Source: Acidobacteriota bacterium (GTDB taxonomy: Bacteria; Acidobacteriota; Terriglobia; Bryobacterales; Bryobacteraceae). Taken from it: a stretch of 64,000 nucleotides of DNA. The position numbers were made by a program, and so were the translations under genes. The notes below the pieces were generated by a model, which saw only the letters and a list, made by a program, of their open reading frames with translations, had not been told where the DNA came from and made no database searches. The stretch spans positions 1-64,000 of the forward strand of contig JACPNQ010000002.1 of the NCBI GenBank assembly GCA_016185425.1, in the 5' to 3' direction. This document shows, piece after piece, positions 33,438 through 43,114 of the stretch (positions are counted from its first letter, which is position 1; each line of letters starts with the position of its first letter).

Positions 33438-34433
33438 TCAAAGGATTAGCATGCAATCGCCGTAGCTGAAGAAGCGGTACCGTTGTTCGACGGCGTGGCG
33501 GTAGGCGGCCATGGTGAAGCCGTGTCCGGCAAAGGCGCTGACGAGCAATAGCAGGCTGGACTGCGGGAGGTGGAAGTTGGTGATCATGGCATTCACGCGC
33601 TGAAATTCGAAGCCGGGGTAGATGAAGAGATTCGTCTGGCCGGCGTTGCCGAGACGCGCGTAGGATTCGATAGTGCGGACAGCGGTAGTACCGACGGCGA
33701 TGACGCGCCGGGCGGCGTTGATACGTTCCGCGGCGGTGGGATCAACGTGGAATTTTTCAAAGTGGAGCTCGTTCTCTTCGACGGTGCCGGAGTGGAGCGG
33801 TTGGAAGGTACCGAGGCCGACATGAAGCGTGACTTCGGTGCGGGCCGCGCCGGCCTGTTCGCACTGCGCCAGGACTTCTTCGGTGAAATGAAGGCCGGCC
33901 GTGGGGGCAGCCACACTGCCGCGTTCACGAGCGAAGACAGTTTGGTAGCGCTCGCTGTCGGACTCGTTGTCGGGGCGGTGGATGTATGGAGGAAGTGGCA
34001 TGTGGCCGTGCGTTTGAATGGCCTCCCATAGGTCGGCGGCTTCGAGCCGAACGGCCCGTTCGCCGTGTTCCAGGCGGGCCTCAATGGTGGCGCGGAAGCC
34101 AGGAGCAAATTCGATCACTGTACCGGGAGGGAGTTTGCGGCCAGGACGAACAAGAGCGCGCCAGAGATCGCCCATCTGTTCCGCGAGGAAGACTTCGACG
34201 CGGCCGGTGTGGCCGGCGCGGGTGCCGATTAGACGAGACTTGAACACGCGCGAATTGTTAAAGACCATGACGTCGCCGGTTCTTAGGTAGGAGGGCAGGT
34301 CGCGGAACATGCGGTCCTGCCAGGATTGGGTAGCGCGGTCCAATACCAACATGCGAGCGCCGTCGCGTTCGGCGGGAGGGTGTTGGGCGATCAACGCCTC
34401 CGGCAGGTCATAATCGAATTGAGAGAGGTTCAA
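33438..34433 (-). CDS. queA: tRNA preQ1(34) S-adenosylmethionine ribosyltransferase-isomerase
   Basis: The 331-residue protein matches QueA from [15 protein letters not shown] through [30 protein letters not shown] and the ending [13 protein letters not shown]. It makes epoxyqueuosine at the wobble position of tRNA. The length is close to the usual 340-350. Its start is 17 bases from the divergent tsaD, another tRNA-modification gene. Confidence 0.95.
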   Translation of the reverse strand: MNLSQFDYDLPEALIAQHPPAERDGARMLVLDRATQSWQDRMFRDLPSYLRTGDVMVFNNSRVFKSRLIGTRAGHTGRVEVFLAEQMGDLWRALVRPGRKLPPGTVIEFAPGFRATIEARLEHGERAVRLEAADLWEAIQTHGHMPLPPYIHRPDNESDSERYQTVFARERGSVAAPTAGLHFTEEVLAQCEQAGAARTEVTLHVGLGTFQPLHSGTVEENELHFEKFHVDPTAAERINAARRVIAVGTTAVRTIESYARLGNAGQTNLFIYPGFEFQRVNAMITNFHLPQSSLLLLVSAFAGHGFTMAAYRHAVEQRYRFFSYGDCMLIL

Positions 34434-34450
34434 TCTCTCAGACTATCAAC

Positions 34451-35506
34451 TTGCGCATTTTAGCTATTGAATCCTCGTGCGATGAGACAGCGGCCGCTGT
34501 TGTGGAGGACGGACGCCGCGTACTTTCCTCGGTAGTCGCTTCGCAAATTCAAACGCACCAGAAGTATGGGGGCGTGGTACCCGAACTGGCCAGCCGCGAG
34601 CATCTGCGCGCGATTACGCCGGTAGTGGAGGAGGCGCTGGCGCAGAGCGGCACGGAGTGGAAAGAACTGGACGCGGTGGCGTGTACGTATGGACCGGGAC
34701 TGCTGGGCTCGCTATTGGTAGGAGTGACGTATGCGAAAGCAATCAGCTACGCGCACAAACTGCCGCTGATTGCGGTGAATCATTTGGAAGGGCATATTCA
34801 CGCGGTTGTGCTGGAGCACCCACAGACGGCGCTGCCGGCGCTGGCGCTTATTGTGAGCGGGGGACATACGCACCTTTATCATGTACGTGCGGATTTCGAG
34901 TATGAACTGATCAGCCGAACGCGCGACGATGCGGCGGGCGAGGCTTACGACAAAGTAGCGAAGCTGCTGGGATTCCCTTACCCCGGCGGGCCGATTTTGG
35001 ACAAACTGGCGCCGTACGGGAATCCGAAGGCGGTGCGTTTCACGCGGGCGCAGATGAAGGGGAACGCACTGGACTTTTCGTTCTCCGGGTTGAAGACGGC
35101 GGTGCTGCGTTGGACAGAGGCAAATGCAATCGCGGATGAAGTGGCGGCGCGGAAGCGCGTAGCGGCAAGTGCTTCGGCCGATGAGTGGCTGGCCGTGACA
35201 CCGAAGGCGACACTCGATTTGATTGCGAGTTTCCAGCAGACGGTGATCGACGAGTTGTTGTCGCGCATCGCAAAGCTGACGGAGGCGCATCCGGTGGAGA
35301 GCGTGATTATCACGGGCGGGGTGGCGTGCAACGCGGGCTTACGGCTGGCTGCTGCCGCGTCGAAGATTGGTGTTCCCATCTACTTCCCTACCCCAGGGCT
35401 CTCGACTGATAACGCGGCGATGATCGGCGCGGCGGCGTCCCGCAAACTCCGGAAGCATGATTTGGCGGGACTGGATTTGCGGGCCAAAGCGTCGCTCGCG
35501 CTGTGA
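34451..35506 (+). CDS. tsaD: tRNA N6-adenosine threonylcarbamoyltransferase
   Basis: Starting at TTG, the 351-residue protein begins [18 protein letters not shown]. It has the metal motif NHLEGHIHA, the second family motif [31 protein letters not shown], and the late Asp motif [13 protein letters not shown]. It transfers threonylcarbamoyl to A37 of tRNAs reading ANN codons. It is an essential housekeeping gene with normal length and no sign of damage. Confidence 0.96.
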   Translation: MRILAIESSCDETAAAVVEDGRRVLSSVVASQIQTHQKYGGVVPELASREHLRAITPVVEEALAQSGTEWKELDAVACTYGPGLLGSLLVGVTYAKAISYAHKLPLIAVNHLEGHIHAVVLEHPQTALPALALIVSGGHTHLYHVRADFEYELISRTRDDAAGEAYDKVAKLLGFPYPGGPILDKLAPYGNPKAVRFTRAQMKGNALDFSFSGLKTAVLRWTEANAIADEVAARKRVAASASADEWLAVTPKATLDLIASFQQTVIDELLSRIAKLTEAHPVESVIITGGVACNAGLRLAAAASKIGVPIYFPTPGLSTDNAAMIGAAASRKLRKHDLAGLDLRAKASLAL

Positions 35507-35518
35507 TCCAATAGCTGC

Positions 35519-37501
35519 ATGATTTCCCGTGCTGCCTGTGTGGCTCTGGCCATTTCGCTGAGTGCGAATGGGGCCGTAAAGAAGATCTACGTGGAGGAAC
35601 GGACCGATGTGTTGAACGGGCATTCGTTCGGCAACGCGGGGCCGTATGAGCGGATCGTCGCGAAGGTGCATTTCACCGTGGATCCGAAGCTGCCGGCCAA
35701 TCAGCGGATTCGTGATATCGCATTGGCACCGAAGAACGCCGAGGGATTGGTAGAATTCACGTCGGATCTTTATGTGCTGAAGCCGCGAAACCCGGAAAAG
35801 GGCAACGGGACGATTTTGTATGAAGTTTCCAATCGCGGCAGGAAGGGGTTGTTAAGCACCTTCAACTACGCAAGCGGGGGCATGGATCCGCGCAGCGAGG
35901 CTGAGTTTGGCGATAAGTTCCTGCTCGATCAGGGATACACGCTGGTCTGGGTGGGCTGGCAGTTCGATGTACCGGAAGAGAAGGGTAACGTAAGCATTCG
36001 GGTGCCGAAAGCGGAAGGCGTGGCGGGGATAGTGCGCAGCGAATTTGTGCCGGCGGCGAAGGTAACGCGGTTCTCGCTCGGTGACCGGACGATGAAGCCA
36101 TATCCTGTTGCCGATCCGGATGCGCCGGGGACACAGTTATATGTACGCGAGTCGCCGGACGGACCGCGACGCGTGATTCCGCGGAGCCAATGGAAGTTTT
36201 GGGACAACACGGGCGTGGAGATGGCTTCTGGATTTCAGCCAGGCAAACTTTACGACGTCGTCTATACGGCCAAGAATCCGGATATCGTCGGGCTTGGTAT
36301 GGCGGCGACGCGGGACGTGATCAGCTTTCTGAAATACACGAACGACGGCATCACGCTGCTTGGCGACCAGTACCGCTATCTAAAGCGGGCGATCGGGTTT
36401 GGTACATCGCAGTCCGGACGATTTCTGCGCACCTTTCTGTATTTCGGTTTCAATGCCGATGAGAACGGGAAGAAGGTCTTTGACGGCGTCTGGCCGCATG
36501 TCGGCGGTGCGGGGCGAGGCAGCTTCAATTTCCGCTTCGCGCAACCGTCGCGCGACGGGCATCGTATGACAAACACGTTCTATCCGACGGACATTTTCCC
36601 GTTTGCCGACATGCCGATGATGGACCCGGAGACAAAGGAGTCGGACGGGTTGTTATCGGCATCAAAGGAATTGAACGTACTGCCGAAGATTTTCTATTCG
36701 AACGGCGCCTATGAGTATTGGGGGCGCTCGGCATCGCTCATCCACACAACGATTGACGGGCGGAAGGACGATGGACCGTCAAGCGACACGCGCGTCTACT
36801 TCCTTAGCGGGACGCAACACGGGCCGGGCAGTTTTCCGCCGCGAAAAGGAAACGACATCGCGTACCTCGCGAATCCGAATGACGCGCGGCCGGTTATGCG
36901 CGCACTGTTGCTGCACATGACGGCGTGGGTAAAGGAGGACAAGGCCCCGCCGGCTTCGCGCATCCCGCGGGTGGACAAGGGCGAACTGGTTCCACTCGCG
37001 AACTTACACTTTCCGGCGATACCGGGCGTGAACCTGCCGAAATCGCCGAATGTTCCTTATCGCGCGGATTACGGGCCAGAATTCCGATCCAAGGGGATTG
37101 TCACGATCGATCCGCCGAAGACGGGAAAGGCGTTTGCGGTACTGGTGCCCCAGGTGGATCGGGACGGCAACGAGACGAGCGGGATTCGCATGCCGGATGT
37201 TTCGGTGCCGCTTGGAACCTACACAGGCTGGAATTTGCGGGACGTGTCGACTGGCGCGCCGGCGGAGATATTCAGCATGACTGGCGGATTCCATGCGTTT
37301 CCAGCGACGAAGCAGATCCGCGCGACGCAGAAGGATCCGCGGCTTTCGATTGAGGAGCGCTACGCATCGCGCGAGGAGTACATGGGAAAAATCCGCACGG
37401 CGATTGACGGTCTGGCGGCGGACGGGCTCCTGTTGCCGGTGGATCGGGCTCGCCTCGAAAAACAGGCGGAACAGCGCTGGGCCCAACTCACGGCACAATA
37501 G
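35519..37501 (+). CDS. Secreted alpha/beta-hydrolase-domain protein
   Basis: This 660-residue protein has a signal peptide ending near SANG. It matches the large alpha/beta hydrolase-domain family (GNAGPYERIVAKVHFTVDP near the N-terminus; GFGTSQSGRFLRTFLYFGF, a nucleophile elbow of G-x-S-x-S-G form; SGTQHGPGSFPP). Such proteins are common in acidobacteria. The substrate is unknown. It lies between tsaD and mrp with short gaps on the same strand. Confidence 0.8.
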   Translation: MISRAACVALAISLSANGAVKKIYVEERTDVLNGHSFGNAGPYERIVAKVHFTVDPKLPANQRIRDIALAPKNAEGLVEFTSDLYVLKPRNPEKGNGTILYEVSNRGRKGLLSTFNYASGGMDPRSEAEFGDKFLLDQGYTLVWVGWQFDVPEEKGNVSIRVPKAEGVAGIVRSEFVPAAKVTRFSLGDRTMKPYPVADPDAPGTQLYVRESPDGPRRVIPRSQWKFWDNTGVEMASGFQPGKLYDVVYTAKNPDIVGLGMAATRDVISFLKYTNDGITLLGDQYRYLKRAIGFGTSQSGRFLRTFLYFGFNADENGKKVFDGVWPHVGGAGRGSFNFRFAQPSRDGHRMTNTFYPTDIFPFADMPMMDPETKESDGLLSASKELNVLPKIFYSNGAYEYWGRSASLIHTTIDGRKDDGPSSDTRVYFLSGTQHGPGSFPPRKGNDIAYLANPNDARPVMRALLLHMTAWVKEDKAPPASRIPRVDKGELVPLANLHFPAIPGVNLPKSPNVPYRADYGPEFRSKGIVTIDPPKTGKAFAVLVPQVDRDGNETSGIRMPDVSVPLGTYTGWNLRDVSTGAPAEIFSMTGGFHAFPATKQIRATQKDPRLSIEERYASREEYMGKIRTAIDGLAADGLLLPVDRARLEKQAEQRWAQLTAQ

Positions 37502-37507
37502 TAGGTA

Positions 37508-38320
37508 ATGAATCCTTCTGGAGTTTCGTTGCAGCCCGTGGAGGGCGTGAAGCATTTAATTGCCGTTGGTTCCGGCAAAGGGGGGGTCGGCAAGACCACT
37601 GTGGCCGTGAACCTGGCTGTGGCGCTCGCCGCGCAAGGGCACAAGGTTGGGCTGATGGACGCCGACGTATACGGACCGAACGTTCCGCTGATGATGGGCA
37701 CGCGGGCGAATCCTCATGCGATCGGGGAGCGGATTCAGCCGCTCGAAAACTACGGGGTGAAGCTGATGTCCATGGGGTTCATGAGTCCCGGCGACAAGCC
37801 GCTCATCTGGCGCGGTCCGATGCTCCATTCGGTGATGCAGCAGTTTTTGCGCGGCGTGGATTGGGGCCAACTCGATTTTCTGATCATCGATCTGCCGCCC
37901 GGTACGGGCGACGTGCAGCTTTCGCTGGTGCAGACGACGCCGATTTCCGGGGCCATCGTGGTGACAACGCCGAGCGAGGTAGCGATGGAAGACGCGCGAA
38001 AAGCGGTGCGCATGTTTGAAACCGTGAAGACGCCGATTGTCGGGCTCGTGGAGAACATGAGCTATCTGACGGCGCCCGGCGGCGAGAGGATCGATGTCTT
38101 CGGGCAGGGCGGCGGCCAGCGTATGGCGGCTGCGATGAGCATTCCGTTCCTGGTAGAGCTGCCGCTGGATCCGAAGGTGCGCGTGGGAGGCGATACCGGG
38201 TCACCGGCGGCGTTGGACCCGTCGGGAGTGGGAGCGCCGTTCCACGAGTTGGCAAAAAAGGTGACGGCGGCGATGGCTGGACAGCCGAAATCCGGGCCGA
38301 AGATCACGGTGGAGGACTGA
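37508..38320 (+). CDS. mrp: Mrp/NBP35-family P-loop ATPase
   Basis: This 270-residue protein has the deviant Walker A GSGKGGVGKTT, GLMDADVYGPNVPLMMG, and the Walker B region DLPPGTGDVQLSL. Mrp/ApbC proteins carry and deliver Fe-S clusters. The N-terminal DUF59 domain is absent. The usual CxxC cluster motif after NMSY is replaced by APGGERIDVFGQ, so cluster transfer in the known way is doubtful. A strong hairpin follows the stop. Confidence 0.85.
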   Translation: MNPSGVSLQPVEGVKHLIAVGSGKGGVGKTTVAVNLAVALAAQGHKVGLMDADVYGPNVPLMMGTRANPHAIGERIQPLENYGVKLMSMGFMSPGDKPLIWRGPMLHSVMQQFLRGVDWGQLDFLIIDLPPGTGDVQLSLVQTTPISGAIVVTTPSEVAMEDARKAVRMFETVKTPIVGLVENMSYLTAPGGERIDVFGQGGGQRMAAAMSIPFLVELPLDPKVRVGGDTGSPAALDPSGVGAPFHELAKKVTAAMAGQPKSGPKITVED

Positions 38321-38326
38321 GAAGAT

Positions 38327-38352
38327 GCGGGCCGGGTTGTAGGCCGGCCCGC
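38327..38352. terminator. Hairpin between convergent genes (likely bidirectional terminator)
   Basis: GCGGGCCGG (38327-38335) pairs perfectly with CCGGCCCGC (38344-38352) around an 8-base loop. It lies in the 44-bp gap between the ends of mrp and the VIT/VWA gene. There is no T run, but position and strength fit a two-way terminator in GC-rich DNA. Confidence 0.6.
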
Positions 38353-38364
38353 CCAGTCGCGGCG

Positions 38365-40608
38365 TCACCGGGCCGCGATGAGTTGGACCTCCTCCATTGC
38401 CGCAAGGGCCAACAGTTTGGAGCCAACGATTTCACCGATGATGAGCTTGGCGCCTCCGGGCTGCGCGATGATGTGCAGGCCGACCGCCTTCAGCTTGTTG
38501 AGTATGGTTTCGGATACGTCGCGCAGGTAGATACGCACTCCGACTTTCTCGGCAGAGGCGGTCTTACCGATCAGGTCCGGTGAGAGTTTCTGCGCCGGGG
38601 CCTTTTTTTCCGGTTGCTGTATGGCTATGCCTTCGCGGCGCATTGCCGGCGGGGGAGGAGCCATCGGCGCAGCAGCCTGATCCCTGGATTGCCCCACGTA
38701 GCCGCCTGCGAAGCCAACGGGCGAGCGGGCATACATGACGCTCTTGGCGGACTCGGCGCCGGCCATGCGGGCATCCACACCCTCCGGCACTTCGACCGGC
38801 ACTTCTATCGTTCGCAGTTTGCCGCCTTCGCTAATGGTCTGCTCCTCGACGGCTACGAAGCTGGTGAACGGCGTCATCAGCGCGTATTTCAAACCGAGGT
38901 CCGTTATGGCATCACGGTTCTGGACAGAGCCCTCAATCACGAGCTCACCGACTTTGGTCCGTGCCCACAACGAGCGGATACCGTCACGCTGAATGGTGGC
39001 ATTGAACTCCACCTGGACTTCGCGTTCAAAAGGGTGGCCGCCCATTCTACCCGTAATCTTCACGGTGCCGCGCCCGGGGTTGTGATAACGGCCCGTGACA
39101 ACGACGGGCTTCGCGCTAAAGAGGTCCGGCACGCGTTTCGGATAGACTTCGTCGACGCTGAGGCCATTGAAGGCGAGCTGAATATCGGTGAGGAGTGGCG
39201 TCTGCACGCGTGCGTGAAAGCGCTTGGCGGCCGCCGATCCGTCGTCCTGCAGACCGACATATTCCACCTCGCCGCGGCCCTGGAGCGACATTTGATCCAG
39301 CAGGTGCCGGTTAACAGAACTGCCTATACCAAAGCCGAAGACGCGGGCTTCGGGATGTTTGCGGATCTCGGCGACGATTTCATCGTCGTTGCCCACATAG
39401 CCGTCGGTCATGAAGCAAACGACGCGGACGTGCTCCTTCGAGCCGGAGGGAGCCAGCGAGGCGCGAATCGCCTTCATCATTTCGGTGCCGCCGCCGCTGC
39501 GCCGTCCGGCGAGGAAGCGCTTGGCTTCGGCGATGTTCTCCGGATTCGCCGCGACAGGCTGTGGGAACAGCACGTAAGTATCGCCTGAGAACGTGATGAG
39601 GTTGAACCGGTCGCGAGGATTCAGGCCGTCAATGGCCGCCATCATCGCTTCCTTCGCTTTCTCCAGCGGGAAGCCGTGCATGGAGCCCGAGGTATCGATG
39701 ACAAACACCAGCTCCTTCGGCGTAATGTCTTCACGGGCCGGTTGATCGGGCGGAGCGAGGACGAAGGTGAAGTAACCCTGACCGTCACGTCCGCGATGGG
39801 TCAGTAGCGCGTCGTTGATCTTGCGCCCAGTGACGTCCCATCGGAGGATGAAATCTTTGTTCGGGATTTCATTCTGGTTGCGGAGCTTGATGAACGCCCC
39901 GGACGCAGTACGGTTTTCGACGATCACTTCGTGTGTGGTGGAATCGATGGAATCGACCGGAAGGCCGGCGTCCAGCTTCAGGGAGAGAGAGATGTCGTGC
40001 CCGGCGCGAGTGCCTTGCTGGGCATAGACCGGATTCCGGAAGGCATCCGGATTATGTTTCGGCGAGTAGCGCGGACCGGCGACCATCGGGAAGGCGAACT
40101 CGTAACGGCCCGCTTCAAAGCGCAGCGTTTCGACGTATTGGATTTCGACTTCGACCTTGGCGTTCGGAGGAATGTTGGCGACGCTCTGCACGAATACGTT
40201 AGGGCGTTCCTGGTCGAGCAAACCGGCGAGCTTGCCCTGGCGGCGCGCGGCGTCGTAGATGGCGCGGGCTTCCTCGCGGCGCTTGATTCGGCCCGTAACA
40301 ACACGGTCTCCAATACGCAGCGTCATGTCGTCGACGGCGCCGCTCGCTGCGAGAGGGAAGGTGTAGATGGCCTCAATGGGGCCGGAGGTTGGGTTGCGAA
40401 AAACCTGGCGCACTTTGACGCGCGCGACCGGACCCTGCACTTCCGCGGTAACCGCCGTATGCTCCAGCGGGCATGGGGCGTCAACTTCCCCGTTCTTGTC
40501 CAGACGCGCCAGCATTCCGCCCGGGCTGCTGGCGGCCTCGGCCGGTTGCGGCTTCCACAGGCTCATCGCCGCCAGGCTGAGGGCGACTACAGATAGTGAC
40601 TTTCTCAT
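38365..40608 (-). CDS. VIT and von Willebrand factor A domain protein
   Basis: This 747-residue protein has a signal peptide ending near AEAA. A VIT domain (about 40-170, with VFRNPTSGPIEAIYTFPL) is followed by a VWA domain (about 295-470) with the MIDAS motif DTSGSM and later a conserved FMTDGYVGND. A long C-terminal part of unclear fold ends with a LKAVGLHIIAQPGG domain. VIT-VWA proteins mediate protein contacts at the cell surface. It is last in the leftward set with the ECF sigma factor and its partner, and may be their output or the sensed component. Confidence 0.85.
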   Translation of the reverse strand: MRKSLSVVALSLAAMSLWKPQPAEAASSPGGMLARLDKNGEVDAPCPLEHTAVTAEVQGPVARVKVRQVFRNPTSGPIEAIYTFPLAASGAVDDMTLRIGDRVVTGRIKRREEARAIYDAARRQGKLAGLLDQERPNVFVQSVANIPPNAKVEVEIQYVETLRFEAGRYEFAFPMVAGPRYSPKHNPDAFRNPVYAQQGTRAGHDISLSLKLDAGLPVDSIDSTTHEVIVENRTASGAFIKLRNQNEIPNKDFILRWDVTGRKINDALLTHRGRDGQGYFTFVLAPPDQPAREDITPKELVFVIDTSGSMHGFPLEKAKEAMMAAIDGLNPRDRFNLITFSGDTYVLFPQPVAANPENIAEAKRFLAGRRSGGGTEMMKAIRASLAPSGSKEHVRVVCFMTDGYVGNDDEIVAEIRKHPEARVFGFGIGSSVNRHLLDQMSLQGRGEVEYVGLQDDGSAAAKRFHARVQTPLLTDIQLAFNGLSVDEVYPKRVPDLFSAKPVVVTGRYHNPGRGTVKITGRMGGHPFEREVQVEFNATIQRDGIRSLWARTKVGELVIEGSVQNRDAITDLGLKYALMTPFTSFVAVEEQTISEGGKLRTIEVPVEVPEGVDARMAGAESAKSVMYARSPVGFAGGYVGQSRDQAAAPMAPPPPAMRREGIAIQQPEKKAPAQKLSPDLIGKTASAEKVGVRIYLRDVSETILNKLKAVGLHIIAQPGGAKLIIGEIVGSKLLALAAMEEVQLIAAR

Positions 40609-40668
40609 GGTGATCTCCGTGTTGGCTCGTTGCCGTCACTTGAGGATCACGTCAGGCCGAGAAGCCTT

Positions 40669-41928
40669 TCAGCGTAATCGCAAAAGAATTTTGACCGGCT
40701 GCTGAGGACCGGCGGCACGCTCTCGCGCGACGCCACCGACAAAGCCCATCGCGGCCGTTCCTTCGATAATTGAGAGGGAGAGAGAATCGCCGGACGCGCG
40801 TTCCAGGAGGGTGTGGGGAACACTTAGCGACAATTCCTCGCCGATTCGGCCGCTGCGATAGTCGAGACGAACACCGCGTTCGTCGAGAAGCGCGACACCC
40901 TGGGCCGTTGTCGCGGTATAGCGAATCGAGATGGTTTCGTTGCGGCCGATTGTGTCACCAGCGGGTACGCGGACCCAGACGCCATCACCGGCGCGCCGCC
41001 AGACCGATGGGGGCGCCGGGGCATCGAGCCTGGCCTTTTCTGCCCGAGCCTTCTTGTCTTCCAGCTCCTCGCTGCGGATTTCCGGCATTTTCTTCGGCGC
41101 GCCGCCCGCACCAGTCGCGACCGCAGCCGAAGCCGGGGCGGATTGACGGCGCGCCAGCGCTGGGGCGGGAGCAGGGGGAGCCTGAAATTGTTGGTTGGAG
41201 GGAACGGGCAGGACGACGACCTGCTGCGGCGCAGCGCGGTTCTCCGCGAACGCTTGGTCGCGCTCCGTTCTTGCCGATGCGATGGTATCCGCGGACTTTA
41301 CCTCCTTCTCCTTGGCTCCGAGACCCTCGGGCGCGGGCGGAGGAGGAGCCGATGGCAGGGGAATACTTATCGGAGGAGCGGCCACGGCGGGAGGTACGGT
41401 AGCGATCTTCGGAGGGGCGTCGACGAAGACGGGTGGAGTCTTGGCAGGCGGCTCGGCGGAAGACGGCTGAACGAAAGGTTTGACGTCCTTCGTTGCCGTG
41501 CGGACGGAGGCGACTTCCGGCTGATTCGCGGACTTTTCAAACATGACGTACGTCAACGCGCCGGATACGAAAACAACACCGAGCCCGGCGGCCCAGGCCA
41601 GCCAGGCGGGCGGCGGGAACGGGCGGCGCTTCGACTCCTGACCTTGACCAGGAGCCTGCGGCGGGGTATGGCCAGACTGCATTTGGAAAACCGGCGCGGC
41701 CGCGGCCGCTACGTGCTCTGTCTCGACAAGGTCTTCCTGTAGGACGTCGATCAGCCGGTTCCGAGCGCCCGGCATTTCGATGGCCTCGCGGAGCGCGTCC
41801 TCGTCCATGAGCTGATTGAAAAGCTCCTGATCTTCCAGTGCCGCGGCGAAAAGGATCTTCTTATCGTCTTCCGAAAGTCCGCCGGTTGCATACTCGGCGA
41901 GAAGCCGGTCCAGAAGTTCGCGCTCCAT
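40669..41928 (-). CDS. Membrane-anchored sigma-factor partner (anti-sigma-like)
   Basis: The start at 41928 overlaps the sigma-gene stop (TAATG) and gives 419 residues. The N-terminus (about 1-100) is cytoplasmic and acidic with LLAEYATGGLSEDDKKILF, without the usual Cys/His zinc motif. One membrane helix follows (WLAWAAGLGVVFVSGALTYV, about 115-135), then a long Pro/Ala-rich linker. The C-terminal domain (about 300-419) has a VWVRVPAGDTIGRNETISIR-like beta structure. Layout and coupling suggest a transmembrane regulator of the ECF factor; this is inference. Confidence 0.7.
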   Translation of the reverse strand: MERELLDRLLAEYATGGLSEDDKKILFAAALEDQELFNQLMDEDALREAIEMPGARNRLIDVLQEDLVETEHVAAAAAPVFQMQSGHTPPQAPGQGQESKRRPFPPPAWLAWAAGLGVVFVSGALTYVMFEKSANQPEVASVRTATKDVKPFVQPSSAEPPAKTPPVFVDAPPKIATVPPAVAAPPISIPLPSAPPPPAPEGLGAKEKEVKSADTIASARTERDQAFAENRAAPQQVVVLPVPSNQQFQAPPAPAPALARRQSAPASAAVATGAGGAPKKMPEIRSEELEDKKARAEKARLDAPAPPSVWRRAGDGVWVRVPAGDTIGRNETISIRYTATTAQGVALLDERGVRLDYRSGRIGEELSLSVPHTLLERASGDSLSLSIIEGTAAMGFVGGVARERAAGPQQPVKILLRLR

Positions 41929-42437
41929 TACCGGCCTCCTTTCATGCGCTCGAGCAACTGTTTGCGGCAGCGCAGATCCCAGGTGTACACCGTGTTGATG
42001 GACTCGGCGCCCATTATGTGTTGAATCTCGGGAAATCTTAGCCCTTGCAGTTTCAACCGGAAGAGGTCGCGGCATCGGTCCCCGAGGGCGAGCAACGCAG
42101 TTTCCAACCGATCCAGCCGCTCGCGCCGTTCGAGCAGGGCTTCGGGATCTTCCGCCGGGTCGGCGATCGGGAACTCCTCGACAGGAACCGACGCGCTTTC
42201 GCCCCGGCGCAGCGATTTCGTGTGCAGCGCCATGATTTTGTAGCGGGCGATTTGCATTGCGAGCGGCACCAAATCCTCCAGCGCCTCGACCTGCGAGTAC
42301 TTCTCTTCGAGCACCAGCAGCGTTTCCTGCGCCACATCTTCCTCGGTGGCGGCTCCGCCGGCGCCCTTCATCATACGAGATGCCGCGAACGAGACAATCC
42401 TTTCACGCAGTTGGGTGAGTATGATTGTCCGGTTCAC
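41928..42437 (-). CDS. ECF-type RNA polymerase sigma factor
   Basis: Starting at GTG, the 169-residue protein has region 2 features (EEDVAQETLLVLEEKY, LAMQIARYKIMALHTKS) and a region 4 helix-turn-helix (CRDLFRLKLQGLRFPEIQHI...NTVYTWDLRCRKQL). The GGAAGG ahead of it lies in the last codons of the deiodinase-like gene, only six bases upstream, so the two are translated from one message. It probably controls its own operon. Confidence 0.85.
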   Translation of the reverse strand: MNRTIILTQLRERIVSFAASRMMKGAGGAATEEDVAQETLLVLEEKYSQVEALEDLVPLAMQIARYKIMALHTKSLRRGESASVPVEEFPIADPAEDPEALLERRERLDRLETALLALGDRCRDLFRLKLQGLRFPEIQHIMGAESINTVYTWDLRCRKQLLERMKGGR

Positions 42438-42443
42438 CGCGCG

Positions 42444-43082
42444 TCACCTTCCGAGCAGTTTCGTGATCGCCGTATCGAGCACCGCCGCGCGGAATCCCGC
42501 CGGGCCCGGAGCTCCCTTGACGACGATACGGCCGTCGGTTCCGACCAGGTAGTAGCGGTCCGGCCAGGCAGTGTAGGCCTTTTCGGCCGTGTTATCCATA
42601 CCATCGACGAGCGTTGTGAACGTGATACCGAGATTGCGGGCGCAAGAGGTAGCGTGCTCATCCTTCTGTTCATATGTCTTCGCGGACTCGATCAACACGC
42701 CCTCCTTTTCATTCTGCGCCACCTGCCAGCCGTCGACAGGATGCGCTTCGCGTACGTAAACGAGCAGAAATTCGACGTCCTTTTGATATTTCTTCGCCAT
42801 GGCATTGAGTGCCCCAACCTGGGACCGGAAGGGCGGTCATGTGTAGCTCCCGAAGATAAGAGCCACTGGCTTCTTGCTGCGGAACGACGAGAGGCGCACC
42901 TTTTTGTTGGACTTGATTTTGCGCAAACGGAAGTCGGGAGCAAGATCGCCGGGCTTAAGCGCGCCCTCCCCGTGGCCCATTTCCTGCAGGACGGCTTTCG
43001 GATTGACCGGCGCGCGCCGGCCGGGTTCCTGGGCAGGCAGGACAAGCGTCACCAGCAACGCCACGGCGGCAACAGTCTTCAT
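42444..43082 (-). CDS. Deiodinase-family selenoprotein (TGA at codon 82)
   Basis: The frame begins with a signal peptide (MKTVAAVALLVTLVLPAQ), reaches VALIFGSYT, then TGA (42839-42837), then PPFRSQVGALNAMAKKY and on to residue 212. The TGA occupies the Sec position of the iodothyronine-deiodinase motif (GSxTUPPF). Two other family motifs follow in the same frame: VYVREAHPVDGW, and YLVGTDGRIVVKGAPGPAGF. This makes read-through as Sec82 very likely. Bacterial members probably act as thioredoxin-fold redox enzymes; the hormone reaction is not expected. An ATG at 43115 in the same frame is less likely as start. A candidate SECIS lies at 42811-42825. The ECF sigma gene follows at once. Confidence 0.9.
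42811..42825 (-). promoter_or_regulatory. Candidate bacterial SECIS element (deiodinase-like gene)
   Basis: On the reverse strand, eleven bases after the TGA, GTCCC pairs with GGGGC (four Watson-Crick pairs and one T-G wobble) around the loop AGGTT. The loop GG is 18-19 bases after the TGA, close to the fdhF geometry. The stem is short, so this hairpin alone would be weak evidence; the coding context carries the case. Confidence 0.6.
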
Positions 43083-43114
43083 GGCTTTACTATAGTAAGC
43101 GTAGCCGCTTGGCA

